DNA from: Symsagittifera roscoffensis
Lineage: Eukaryota; Xenacoelomorpha; Acoela; Convolutidae
Reading direction: 5' to 3'
Length of the DNA stretch: 64,000 bases
Assembly (NCBI RefSeq): GCF_963678635.1
Contig: NC_087070.1
Span: forward strand, 38,390,600-38,454,599
In this document: piece after piece, positions 22,001-33,712 of the stretch
How positions within the stretch are numbered: the stretch's first letter is position 1
Layout: each line of letters starts with the position of its first letter
Made by a program: the position numbers and the translations under genes
Notes under the pieces: model-generated
The model's database searches: none
Told to the model about the DNA's origin: nothing
What the model saw: the letters and a program-made list of their open reading frames with translations, nothing else

Positions 22001-25000
22001 TGGACTTAAATTATATGTAATTAAATATAACAAAGAAACAAAGTTTGTAAGCCAGCTGGGGGTGGTTTCTGAATCATAGTTTGTTTACTTTCTGTCTAAC
22101 GAGCTCTGCGTTTTTGGTTTTTCCCGATCTTTAGTTGAGCTGAAAGGCTTTGTAGAAGAAGAACACACAGCTAAAAAAAAAGGTGTCAGTTTTGCTTCGC
22201 TAGCTGAAACAATTGCTGCAAACTGAATATTTTTACTTTCCGATTGAAATAAGTTCGATAACGCTAATAAGTTCGAAAAAACAAAGTTTTCATATTTTTG
22301 TAGATGTCCACACAAGCAATATCAAGGCTGATCAAATCGGAGTGAAACTGATAATGTTTATTATGCGGGTTTTCAAAAGGAGAAAAGCTTTTGTTTCTTA
22401 TAAATTTTTGCAGTAGAAATTGATACATTTAAAAGTTTGTCTGGGCGAATATAAATTAAAATTTGCATGAGGTTAGAAGAATCAACTTAAACAATTTAGG
22501 ATCTTTTCAGTTTTTTGAGAGAGAGCTCAAAAAATTTATTTGATTGACCTAAAAAATCCCGCCTCCCGTGTTTTTTAGCGAGAAAACAATAATTACATAA
22601 CTTTAGATATGTACAATAGATAATTTTTTCTTACATTTATATAGTCAAAACTATATACTTTTCTGTGCTGGTACTTTGTCAGAATTTGAAATTTGAAGTA
22701 AACTTGAAAAGACTTTTTCGATAAAATGGATAATTGGGTAAAAGTTTTAATTCGCTGGGAAATCTGATAATTGAATTCCATTTTTAAAAATGATTGTCGA
22801 TCAGGTTTTCCATGGCCATTACAATTACGCTGTTCGATAACGTAAACGGTCTGTTTAAGTAAACCAGAGAGAGTAACCGTCCTATATTTCCAATGATGTG
22901 TTTACTAGACGCTCAATGTTGAAGATCAAATTAATTCTGCTCAATTTTAAAATGGTCTGACTAAAAATAGTCAGAAATTACAGTGAGAGCTGAAAGAGTT
23001 CATTGATTTATAATCGGTTAGAAATAAGCACTTTATGAGCTTAATCCAACTTTTATTTAAATTATGTGGACTTAAAATATATGTAATTAAATATAACAAA
23101 GAAACAAAGTTTGTAAGCCAGCTGGGGGTGGTTTCTGAATCATAGTTTGTTTGATTTCTGTCTAACGAGCTCTGCGTTTTTGGTTTTTCCCGATCTTTAG
23201 TTGAGCTGAAAGGCTTTGTAGAAGAAGAACACACAGCTCAAAAAAAGGTGTCAGTTTTGCTTCGCTAGCTGAAACAATTGCTGCAAACTGAAGATTTTTA
23301 CTTTCCGATTGAAATAAGTTCGATAACGCTAATAAGTTCGAAAAAAAAAGTTTTCATATTTTTGTAGATGTCCACACAAGCAATATCAATGCTGATCAAA
23401 TCGGAGTGAAACTGATAATGTTTATTTTGCGGGTTTTCAAAAGGAGGAAAGCTTTTGTTTCTTATAAATTTTTTGCAGTAGAAATTGTTATATATTTAAA
23501 AGTTTGTCTGGGCGAATATAAATTAAAATTTGCCTGAGGTTTGAAGAATCAACTTAAACAATTTAGGATCTTTTCAGTTTTTTGAGAGAGAGCTCAAAAA
23601 ATTAATTTGATTGACCTAAAAAATCCCGCCTCCCGTGTTTTTTAGCGAGAAAACAAAAATGACATAACTTTAGATATGTACAATAGATAATTTTTTCTTA
23701 CATTTATATAGTCAAAACTATATACTTTTCTGTGCTGGTACTTTGTCAGAATTTGAAATTTGAAGTAAACTTGAAAAGACTTTTTCGATAAAATGGATAA
23801 TTGGGTAAAAGTTTTAATTCGCTGGGAAATCTGATAATTGAATTCCATTTTTAAAAATGATTGTCGATCAGGTTTTCCATGGCCATTACATTTACGCTGT
23901 TCGATAACGTAAACGGTCTGTTTAAGTAAACCAGAGAGAGTAACCGTCCTATATTTCCAATGATGTGTTTACTAGACGCTCAATGTTGAAGATCAAATTA
24001 ATTCTGCTCAATTTTAAAATGGTCTGACTAAAAATAGTCAGAAATTACAGTGAGAGCTGAAAGTGTTCATTGATTTATAATCGGTTAGAAATAAGCACTT
24101 TATGAGCTTAATCCAACTTTTATTTAAATTATGTGGACCTAAAATATATGTAATTAAATATAACAAAGAAACAAAGTTTGTAAGCCAGCTGGGGGTGGTT
24201 TCTGAATCATAGTTTGTTTACTTTCTGTCTAACGAGCTCTGCGTTTTTGGTTTTTCCCGATCTTTAGTTGAGCTGAAAGGCTTTGTAGAAGAAGAACACA
24301 CAGCTAAAAAAAGGTGTCAGTTTTGCTTCGCTAGCTGAAACAATTGCTGCAAACTGAAGATTTTTACTTTCCGATTGAAATAAGTTCGATAACGCTAATA
24401 AGTTCGAAAAAACAAAGTTTTCATTTTTTTGTAGATGTCCACACAAGCAATATCAATGCTGATCAAATCGGGGTGAAACTGATAATGTTTATTATGCGGG
24501 TTTTCAAAAGGAGAAAAGCTTTTGTTTCTTATAAATTTTTTGCAGTAGAAATTGATATATTTAAAAGTTTGTCTGGGCGAATATAAATTAAAATTTGCCT
24601 GAGGTTAGAAGAATCAACTTAAACAATTTAGGATCTTTTCAGTTTTTTGAGAGAGAGCTCAAAAAATTAATTTGATCGACCTAAAAAATCCCGCCTCCCG
24701 TGTTTTTTAGCGAGAAAACAATAATTACATAACTTAAGATATGTACAATAGATAATTTTTTCTTACATTTATATAGTCAAAACTAAATACTTTTCTGTGC
24801 TGGTACTTTGTCAAAATTTGAAATTTTAAGTAAACTTGAAAAGACTTTTTCGATAAAATGGATAATTGGGTAAAAGTTTTAATTCGCTGAGAAATCTGAT
24901 AATTGAATTCCATTTTTAAAAATGATTGTCGATCAGGTTTTCCATGGCCATTACATTTACGCAGTTCGATAACGTAAACGGTCTGTTTAAGTAAACCAGA

Positions 25001-27930
25001 GAGAGTAATCGTCCTATATTTCCAATGATGTGTTTACTAGACGCTCAATGTTGAAGATCAAATTAATTCTGCTCAATTTTAAAATGGTCTGACTAAAAAT
25101 AGTCAGAAATTACAGTGAGAGCTGAAAGAGTTCATTGATTTATTATCGGTCAGAAATAAGCACTTTATGAGCTTAATCCAACTTTTATTTAAATTATGTG
25201 GACTTAAAATATATGTAATTAAATATAACAAAGAAAAAAAGTTTGTAAGCCAGCTGGGGGTGGTTTCTGAAAAATAGTTTGTTTACTTTCTGTCTAACTA
25301 GCTCTGCGTTTTTGGTTTTTCGCGATCTTTAGTTGAGCTGAAAGGCTTTGTAGAAGAAGAACACACAGCTAAAAAAAGGTGTCAGTTTTGCTTCGCTAGC
25401 TGAAACAATTGCTGCAAACTGAAGATTTTTACTTTCCGATTGAAATAAGTTCGATAACGCTAATAAGTTCGAAAAATTAAAGTTTTCATATCTTTGTAGA
25501 TGTCCACACAAGCAATATCAATGCTGATCAAATCGGAGTGAAACTGATAATGTTTATTATGCGGGTTTTCAAAAGGAGAAAAGCTTTTGTTTCTTATAAA
25601 TTTTTTGCAGTAGAAATTGATATATTTAAAAGTTTGTCTGGGCGAATATAAATTAAAATTTGCCTGAGGTTAGAAGAATCAGCTTAAACAATTTAGGATT
25701 TTTTCAGTTTTTTGAGAGAGAGCTCAAAAAATTAATTTGATCGACCTAAAAAATCCCGCCTCCCGTGTTTTTTAGCGAGAAAACAATAATTACATAACTT
25801 AAGATATATACAATAGATAATTTTTTCTTACATTTATATAGTCAAAACTATATACTTTTCTGTGCTGGTACTTTGTCAGAATTTGAAATTTGAAGTAAAC
25901 TTGAAAAGATTTTTTCGATAAAATGGATAATTGGGTAAAAGTTTTAATTCGCTGGGAAATCTGATAATTGAATTCCTCTTTTAAAAATGATTGTCGATCA
26001 GGTTTTCCATGGCCATTACATTTACGCTGTTTGATAACGTGAACGGTCTGTTTAAGTAAACCAGAGAGAGTAACCGTCCTATATTTCCAATGATGTGTTT
26101 ACTAGACGCTCATTGTTGAAGATCAAATTAATTCTGCTCAATTTTAAAATGGTCTGACTAAAAATAGTCAGAAACTACAGTGAGAGCTGAAAGAGTTCAT
26201 TGATTTATAATCGGTTAGAAATAAGCACTTTATGAACTTAATCCAACTTTTATTTAAATTATGTGGACTTAAAATATGTGTAATTAAATATAACAAAGAA
26301 ACAAAGTTTGTAAGCCAGCTGGGGGTGGTTTCTGAATCATAGTTTGTTTACTTTCTGTCTAACGAGCTCTGCGTTTTTGGTTTTTCCCGATCTTTAGTTG
26401 AGCTGAAAGGCTTTGTAGAAGAAGAACACACAGCTAAAAAAAAAGGTGTCAGTTTTGCTTCGCTAGCTGAAACAATTGCTGCAAACTGAAGATTTTTACT
26501 TTCCGATTGAAATAAGTTCGATAACGCTAATAAGTTCGAAAAAACAAAGTTTTCATATTTTTGTAGATGTCCACACAAGCAATATCAACGCTGATCAAAT
26601 CGGAGTGAAACTGATAATGTTTATTATGCGGGTTTTCAAAAGGAGAAAAGCTTTTGTTTCTTATAAATTTTTTGCAGTAGAAATTGATATATTTAAAAGT
26701 TTGTCTGGGCGAATATAAATTAAAATTTGCCTGAGGTTAGAAGAATCATCTTAAACAATTTAGGATCTTTTCAGTTTTTTGAGAGAGAGCTCAAAAAATT
26801 AATTTGATCGACCTAAAAAATCCCGCCTCCCGTGTTTTTTAGCGAGAAAACAATAATTACATAACTTTAGATATGTACAATAGATAATTTTTTCTTACAT
26901 TTATATAGTCAAAACTTTATACTTTTCTGTGCTGGTACTTTGTCAGAATTTGAAATTTGAAGTAAACTTGAAAAGACTTTTTCGATAAAATGGATAATTG
27001 GGTAAAAGTTTTAATTCGCTGGGAAATCTGATAATTGAATTCCATTTTTAAAAATGATTGTCGATCAGGTTTTCCATGGCCATTACATTTACGCTGTTCG
27101 ATAACGTAAACGGTCTGTTTAAGTAAACCAGAGAGAGTAACCGTCCTATATTTCCAATGATGTGTTTACTAGACGCTCAATGTTGAAGATCAAATTAATT
27201 CTGCTCAATTTTAAAATGGTCTGACTAAAAATAGTCAGAAATTACAGTGAGAACTGAAAGAGTTCATTGATTTATAATCGGTTAGAAATAAGCACTTTAT
27301 GAGCTTAATCCAACTTTTATTTAAATTATGTGGACTTAAAATATATGTAATTGAATATAACAAAGAAACAAAGTTTGTAAGCCAGCTGGGGGTGGTTTCT
27401 GAATCATAGTTTGTTTACTTTCTGTCTAACGAGCTCTGCGTTTTTGGTTTTCCCGATCTTTAGTTGAGCTGAAAGGCTTTGTAGAAGAAGAACACACAGC
27501 TAAAAAAAAGGTGTCAGTTTTGCTTCGCTAGCTGAAACAATTGCTACAAACTGAAGATTTTTACTTTCCGATTGAAATAAGTTCGATAACGCTAATAAGT
27601 TCGAAAAAACAAAGTTTTCATATTTTTGTAGATGTCCACACAAGCAATATCAATGCTGATCAAATCGGAGTGAAACTGATAATGTTTGTTATGCGGGTTT
27701 TCAAAAGGAGAAAAGCTTTTGTTTCTTATAAATTTTTTGCAGTAGAAATTGATATATTTTAAAGTTTGTCTGGGCGCATAAACATTAAAATTTGCTTGCG
27801 GTTTGAAGAATCATCTTAAACAATTTAGGATCTTTTTCAGTGTTTTGAGAGAGAGCTCAAAAAATTAATTTGGTTGACCTAAAAAATCACGCCTCCCGGG
27901 ATTTTTTAGCGAGAAAACAATAAATACATG
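16050..27930. repeat. Macrosatellite: 11 full units of ~1,066 bp plus a partial 12th
   Basis: The anchor AAATTTGCCTGAGGTTAGAA, or a near match, falls at 16061, 17128, 18194, 19259, 20327, 21392, 22459, 23526, 24591, 25656, 26723 and 27788, giving spacings of 1065-1068. Units look about 97-99% alike by eye, and most length changes are in A or T runs. The twelfth copy is cut off after about 140 bp and is more diverged than the rest. Each unit contains a stretch like family C (for example 16,300-16,480) and a short block like a hAT miniature element end (GAGCTC, then TTGATCGACCTAAAAAATCC). Open frames of 80 codons (plus) and 62 or 76 codons (minus) recur, but start codons, frames and stops vary between units. 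I therefore treat the unit as non-coding. Confidence 0.95.
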
Positions 27931-28487
27931 CCTGATATCGAAAATTACGCCAATCAATTCTAAGCCGAACCAAATTCTGACGACCCATTTAAGTTCGATG
28001 AAAGGGAAAGTTAAAAAATGTTTGCGTCTTTCCTGAAAAAAAAAATCTTTGCAAATCTATGAGGTAAAATTGTTTTAAAAAAAGTTTATACAAAAGAGGA
28101 ATTCCCGAATTCCTCAGAAGTTGACCATCATCGAAATCCAGGTGTCAAATAAGTTTTTTAAAAAAACGCATCTGGATTAGATTCATACACCAATTTTACT
28201 TTATTTAGCTCTATTTTATTTACCATTACGTCAATGGCCAATTAATAGTCGCAGCTAGTTGGTGTCAGTCCAGAATGGTAAGTTTTGTCGGAATTGCACA
28301 TTTTGTCTCGAAGCTTTTTGACTGCATCGATTTTTGGTATACTTACTTTTCGGATAATGAATCAATTAGATAGGTTATTAATTGCCATTTCTTCATTTTT
28401 CCAAATACTATATTGGCTTTCCATTTCTGAAAATCAATCGTCTCTTGATTTTTTTAGTTTCCGGCTCCGACGACAATTTTTTTGATT
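27931..28487. other. Right flank of the satellite, no gene seen
   Basis: Sequence similarity to the satellite unit ends near AAACAATAAATACATG. A 66-codon plus-strand frame at 28285-28485 is not supported by any motif or splice site. Confidence 0.45.
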
Positions 28488-28599
28488 GACTGGGACCCCT
28501 TGCCCTGTTTTCTCCCCCCTTTCTCCCCGTCTCCCCGCGTAGCCGCTGTTCTCTCGATCACCGTGGGGCTCCTGTACCTTTTTTTCAGTCCCTAGTTGC
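28488..28599. repeat. Short GC-rich block with imperfect inverted ends
   Basis: The ends read ACTGGGAC and GTCCCTAGT, which pair imperfectly. The interior is unusually C-rich for this window, with runs such as CCCCCCTTTCTCCCCG and CGCGTAGCCGC. It could be a miniature element or an inserted unrelated fragment. I see no coding frame or known RNA. Confidence 0.35.
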
Positions 28600-29159
28600 C
28601 CTCTTAAAATTATTTAATCAGACTAAAAATTTTCTAAGAAAGTCTAAAAAAAGTCTGAACATTTTATATGGCTTCAGCAAAAATTTTCAAAATTTTGGAT
28701 TTGAACACTCTGTCATACCGCTACTGCAGTAGCAGTATTTGTCTATGTATGTACAGCAACCTATGGTGCTTAATCATTACTTTTATGGTATGCTCAAGGT
28801 CATAGTGAGTGATGACATTGAGAATAAGTGAGAGATCAGAGTTCGTAACATTGATCTAGCTCTCAGTAACAAAATAAAACAAAAGAATAAGAAAACCCTA
28901 AATTCAATATTCCAAATACATTATTGAATTACAACTTGTTTTCAACCGATATCGCAACGCATATCACACACTCGGACGAAAAAAAGGTTAAGATTTCTTT
29001 TTGTTTTGATAAATCGACCTCGTCTTCAATAATTTTGGATAAAAATGTATAACCCACCTTGGTTTCGAATATCACAATTCTTCTTCAAGAATCTCATAAC
29101 AGAACAGTTTCAGAAAATATGGCTAACATAAGCTGGAAAAATATCAATGCACGCTGACA
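28600..29159. other. AT-rich spacer, nothing recognised
   Basis: The only notable feature is a small palindrome GCTACTGCAGTAGC near 28,719. No gene is supported. Confidence 0.45.
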
Positions 29160-29475
29160 ATATTTTTGAAAAACTGTTTTTTTTTCTGAAGCACTTTTTG
29201 ATAAAACTTAGCTCAGTTTGAGAAAACTGTGTCAATAATTTTTGGTATTTGGCTAAAAATTTTCAAAAGTTGACATCCATTTTTAAACCTACAAAACAAT
29301 CACGTCATTTTTTCGCTTTTTTAATCAGTTTTTATCATCTTCCATTTGGGTAATGAATTTGAACTGAACGTTAAACGAAATCATCAACTTCAAACCGCAA
29401 AAATTCTACTTTGAACGAGAACAAATTAAAGAATTTTTTCCTGAAAAAATTGGGGCCTTAATTAGGGCCTTCACT
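29160..29475 (+). repeat. Dispersed family C repeat
   Basis: It shows GCACTTTTTGATAAAACTTA, TTTGAGAAAACTGTG, then an AATCACGTCATTTTTTCGC block and TTTTTTCCTGAAAAAATTGG, in family order. It is non-coding and diverged. Confidence 0.55.
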
Positions 29476-29490
29476 TTGATGATTTAAAAC

Positions 29491-29609
29491 TTAAGAATCA
29501 TAGACGAGAGGGAGTGAAAAAGAGACGCTCCTAGTAGTGGACTCCCGGTCCCCCCACTGTCGCATCTGACGGTGGATCTTCTCCATCTCCAGGTGGGTGA
29601 CACTTTGAC
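29491..29609 (-). CDS. Candidate terminal exon in a GC-rich island
   Basis: On the minus strand an acceptor GACCTATTCAG is followed by 38 open codons and a TAA. One frame gives HLEMEKIHRQMRQWGDRE then SVSFSLPLVYDS, a plausible amphipathic helix. The block is clearly more GC-rich than its surroundings, as real exons here would be. However, the other two frames are also open for most of the length, so the frame is not certain. No upstream exon could be paired. It may be a gene fragment carried here by a repeat. Confidence 0.25.
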
Positions 29610-29689
29610 CTGAATAGGTCAGAGGTCAACCAGTAGGATTCACTCCAAACGGAGCACAAGCTCAAAAAGGACGCAATCACTTCTTAAAG

Positions 29690-30420
29690 ATGAGAATGGG
29701 TTGGTGAGAATTTTCATATCAGAAAGAATTTTAAAAACAAAGATAGCCGGTTATTATGCAAGTAGCACAAAATGTTCCGACCATTTTATAAAAAATAATT
29801 AACAGTGTCGTTTTTCAGTGTCGTGTGGTGTGATACAAAAAGATCTGAACAAAAAAACAAATAAGTTAGACAAATCCGACAGTCATAGTCAGATCGGCTA
29901 ATTGGAAAACACTTTTTGCAAAAAAAAATGACTAGAAAAACTTTTAAAAATGGTAAAATAATTTAAAAAATTTCAAACTTTTCATCTAAATTTTGTGCTT
30001 GCAGGAGTTAATTGAATTCCCAGAAATTTATTTTTGCTGAAACTTATTTAATTTAGAAATTTATTGATTCACACAATGGCGCTAAAAAACTGCCGAAACT
30101 AACTTTACTCAAGGAATAGTTTCCACGGCCTAATTTAAGTTCAAATAAGCTATTGCAAGCCTTTACGCTCACTTTATTAGATCTAAGTCAGACCAAAAAT
30201 CAAGAATTGCAAAACGATTTCTCTCGACACCGAGAAAAAATTTCAATGTCGTTCCAATTGAGACTGAGAGGGCTGTAATATGATGTATAACTAGTTCCAT
30301 TCCGATAATTATTTGTGGTACCTGATTATGCATGGAAAACACAAAATAAAGTAAAAACAAGAATAGCCGGTTGCTGTGCAAGTAGCACAGTTTGTTCCGA
30401 TTCCCACCATCTTCAAAAAA
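29690..30420. repeat. Dispersed family D fragments
   Basis: ATAGCCGGTTATTATGCAAG followed by GTAGCACAAAATGTTCCGAC at about 29,742, and ATAGCCGGTTGCTGTGCAAG with GTAGCACAGTTTGTTCCGA at about 30,362, are two clear copies of one end. The second is preceded by a body with GACTGAGAGGGCTGTAATATG and GATAATTATTTGTGGTACCTG. Related pieces lie at 31,225-31,450, 33,300-33,380, 57,600-57,730 and 60,390-60,816. It is non-coding and its boundaries are uncertain. Confidence 0.5.
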
Positions 30421-30689
30421 AAAGAAAATAATTTTTTAATATTTCTTAAAATTAGTTTCTTTTTAAGTGAGTAGTAAGATTCGAGAACTATACGAGCGCG
30501 TAAAAAGTTAATGAATGAGGTAAGATTAATAAATTTTGTTTTATGAAAAAGAATACCAAACCAAAAAAGGGAAAATAATTAAAATTTTACTTAACTTTTC
30601 TACAACAAAATAAATTTTATTTGAAAATGTTTATTGTCAAATAAGCCCTGAATGAAACATTTTTGATAGTAAAATCTTGTTTTGTGAGC
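30421..30689. other. AT-rich spacer
   Basis: Nothing recognised between the family D and family C copies. Confidence 0.4.
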
Positions 30690-31225
30690 CTAAAAAAGTT
30701 AAGCATAGACAATCGAAAATTGGAAAAGAGTAACGAACGCAAGTAAACATGAGAAACGATTAGAGAAATGAAGATAATAAAACCCATACATAACCCATAC
30801 CCAACCCACTGAAAACAAATTAGGTTAAATGCAGTAAAAACAAAAAGTTTGAAACAAAAAAACGCAGTTAAAATCATTTCAAAAAACGAACATAGCCAAT
30901 CGAATATTGGAAAAAAGTAATGAACGCAAGCAAACATAAAAACACTGACTTTCGTGAAAAAATCTCAACATTCGAATTTCAAAGAAAAAAAAGATGCCCT
31001 TTAAGCTTTTTGAATTTCTAGAACAATTTTTGAGTGGAGCTTTTCGATAACATTAACCCAACTAGAGAAAACTGGGACAATAAGTAAAGTTTTTATTCGG
31101 CTGGAAATTAAAAATTAAATTCCACTTTCGAAACTAGGAATCATTCACGTTTTTTGCGCCATTTCAGCAGGACCTACATAAGAGCCGTCACTACGTTCAA
31201 TACTCTTAATTTCGGTATAACGCAC
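30690..31225 (+). repeat. Two partly overlapping family C copies
   Basis: ATAGACAATCGAAAATTGGA near 30,703 and ATAGCCAATCGAATATTGGA near 30,893 start two copies, both followed by ACGCAAG(T/C)AAACAT. The second continues through CCCTTTAAGCTTTTTGAATT, GAGAAAACTGGGACAATAAG, a CACTTTCGAAACTAGG block and CATAAGAGCCGTCACTACG. A hydrophobic minus-strand frame across it is a by-product of the AT-rich repeat. Confidence 0.6.
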
Positions 31226-31450
31226 GTTACTCGATCGCATTTATCTCGACATTGGTAGATTTTTTTTAAATTTCGTTTGAATCACGACTGAACTGAAAGG
31301 GCTTTAATATGATACACCACCCAACCCTCTCCGATGATTTTTTGAGGTAGCTGGTTTTGCGAGGAAAACAAAAAAAAGAAAAAGCTAAACCGACTTGAAT
31401 ACAATGTTCCTCCCCATTTTCAATGGCCGGGAAAAAAATATAACTAAAAC
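31225..31450 (+). repeat. Dispersed family D copy
   Basis: It shows ATCACGACTGAACTGAAAGG, GCTTTAATATGATACACC, CGATGATTTTTTGAGGTAG and CTGGTTTTGCGAGGAAAAC, in the same order as at 30,250-30,340. It directly follows a family C copy. Confidence 0.45.
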
Positions 31451-31888
31451 GCACCCGAGTGCAAAATTCCTCTACGTTTTTCATATGATCGGAACAACAA
31501 AACCTATTCTGATAGCAGTCACACCCAACAAAACACATGCAATACAGGAGCACAGGATCGTTTCTGTCCTAAGACACATACTGGTCGTTACGCTATATCT
31601 ATTTTTGGCCGTATATGTTCGTGGAACTAGGTCATATACAAAGCTAAAGACCTTGATTTCCCAGTATCAAAAGATCTGGGTTATTATGGGTAAACACCAG
31701 TCAATAAAATGGTCTGATCAAATAAATTGATCACAATTCACATTACATATTGAACAATTGTTATTTGTTAGATAATAGTTATTTGTTAAGAGTAGTGACT
31801 ACGAAATGCTTCAATGGGTCATAATCCAACATACAACATGAAAGAAGCTACAATCTGAAAGAAAATGAGTTCCAATAAAGATTCCTTA
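31451..31888. other. No supported gene
   Basis: A 111-codon plus-strand frame begins inside the family D copy and runs to 31730. It has no start context, motif or splice support, so it is not called. Confidence 0.4.
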
Positions 31889-31889
31889 T

Positions 31890-32220
31890 TGTTCCGACTT
31901 TCGTAATGAAAGAAACGGAATATTTGTGCTCGGGGTGTTTTTTTTCTTCAGACAAATTTCGACTTTTTAACTAGTTAATTTTGACGCATAAGCGGAGATT
32001 TAATCCTTCTTAGAAGTCGTTCCAAATTGGTTGAAAGAAGCTTATTTGTCACAATTGATTTGTTACTAGGAACGAAACCTATCACTTAAAAAAATTTTAT
32101 CTTTTTGAGAAAAAATTTTTGTTACCTTTTTTTTTTTACTTTTTTCATGTTATTAAAGCTCCATAGACCTTAAAAGGCGGTCGGAACAATCAGGGCTTCG
32201 CCCTGATACGAGCAGTCTTG
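31890..32220 (+). mobile_element. Helentron-like element, internally deleted
   Basis: The left tip is GTTCCGACTTTCGTAATGAA and the right end is GTCGGAACAAT, a perfect hairpin CAGGGCTTCGCCCTG and ATACGAGCAGTCTTG. The middle jumps from CTAGTTAATTTTGACG to the GCATAAGCGGAG block, so about 250 bp of the family body is missing. Confidence 0.8.
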
Positions 32221-33029
32221 CTCATATTTAAATTTGCTTATGAGCTTTAGCAATTAGTTTGAAATTATTGGTATCTTAACCAATTTCCTCTGGTTCTTTT
32301 GGTGTAAGGAGTGGTTGCAGTATGTTTATTGTTTATTCATCTAAAGTCTGGAGTTTCAAGGGATAAATTGAGACACTGAACGTATCTGTGAGGTTCCTCG
32401 AGTAATGATGTGATTAATGAAAAACCGGACTATTCCCTCCACAGCCAAAACTCACCTGAAAAACTGAAACTCCCCTACAAACTACGTTAAGTTTGAAGTT
32501 ATGTATTCAGCGTCCAACAACCTAATAATAGTTCCAAAAAGCTTGCCTCAAATCAAACTGGAATATATTTTGAGCCGGATTAAATTGCCGTTCAAGCATT
32601 GATAGGACAACGTATATTGCGCGGTAATAGTCCGAAGTTAGCTAAATTGGCATTTTTCAAAACAAAATACCTTAACGAAAGGAGAAACTTACCTAACTTA
32701 ACTAACTCAGGGTGAAAATACCTATGGTATAAAAACTCCGTTCAAAAAAATCTAGTTAAATGTCAAAGTTTGTCTGAAGAAAAAATACTTATTACAAATG
32801 TCCCATCCTTTCTCCAAAAATCGAAACAAAATATTTCAAAATATCAAAAAACGACTGAGAAGAGCTTCGTTGCCTCCCAACCAAGAGTTACTTGCTTCAA
32901 TCTATTAGCCTTGATATCTTGTACACTGCATACTTTCAATCATACTTTATTCTCAAATACCAGAATGCGCTATCCTAAACCTGTTATAACTTGGCATAAA
33001 CGTGGCATAAAATTGATTCTTTTTAAAAA
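32221..33029. other. No supported gene
   Basis: There is AT-rich sequence and a short copy of the TTTGTCTGAAGAAAAAA block near 32,768. The 87-codon plus-strand frame at 32770-33033 overlaps that repeat piece and is not called. Confidence 0.4.
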
Positions 33030-33290
33030 TTGACTTTCGGCTACTTTTGTTTTCGGTCTTTTGCCCACGATTTTTTCTTCCATTCGGCCTTTCGCGCATG
33101 AGAATAGCCCCCGGCACAATGTATTGATTGATTTCGAGAGAGCAATTTTTGGAGAGAAAAATGTTGGCGTGGGAATAGGGAGTGAATTTGACCTGTTGCT
33201 GTGATTTGGATGCTGCTGCGTCTTTGCTTTATGTTTTTTTGCTGCTGCGTGTTTGCTTTGATTTATGTTTGCTTTGTCTATTTTCATTTA
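33030..33290. other. GC-richer island, possible regulatory or exonic
   Basis: Composition changes sharply, with TTTCGCGCATGAG, CCCCCGGCACAATG and repeated GCTGCTGCG words. A 105-codon minus-strand frame covers it (Lys-, Ser- and Pro-rich, low complexity). Neither strand shows a convincing splice pair. A promoter region is as likely as an exon. Confidence 0.3.
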
Positions 33291-33712
33291 GAAAATTCAT
33301 TTAACGATATGAGGCAAAATCTGTTACCGCAAATTTTAGAGATATAGTTTTTTTGAAACTGAATTAGTCAGACGGGACAGAAGAGAGCGGTTCCCAAGGG
33401 ATAAAATCAGGAACATGAAGCAATGCAATCCTTTGCAATTATTTGCAGTACATTGATTTTCAACTGATTTCATTGCAATGAATTGATTTTTGCTCAAACA
33501 AAAATTGGTTTTTCATTGTACAATCAATTATTGAGAGGCCCTGGTTCCATTCTAGTCGAGAAAATAAGTTGTTTGTAATCCAATATTAAGTGGTTTGAGT
33601 TCCTAAATCTTGTTGTCTGTCCTGATATCTTTTAATGTTAATTTAATGGTAATTGATTTTAGCTGCCGATGATGCTTTCAAACTTTGTATATTATATATT
33701 TATAGCGTTAAT
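33291..33712. other. Family D fragment then AT-rich spacer
   Basis: AACGATATGAGGCAAAATCTG and GTTACCGCAAATTTTAGAG resemble the minus-oriented family D piece at 57,640. Nothing else is recognised. Confidence 0.35.

Noticed and set aside
16881-27762. Repeated 80-, 76- and 62-codon frames in the satellite as a multi-copy gene family
   Set aside because: Frames are lost in several units through A/T-run indels and stops, one lacks an ATG at its start, and they overlap repeat-derived sequence.
16050-27930. CRISPR-like array
   Set aside because: Units are about 1 kb and nearly identical throughout; there is no short repeat with unique spacers, and the genome is eukaryotic.
30617-30937. 106-codon hydrophobic minus-strand frame that looks like a membrane protein
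   Set aside because: It is antisense to a family C repeat; hydrophobicity follows from T-rich codons.
31395-31730. 111-codon plus-strand frame
   Set aside because: It starts within a family D repeat copy, and shows no motif or splice site support.
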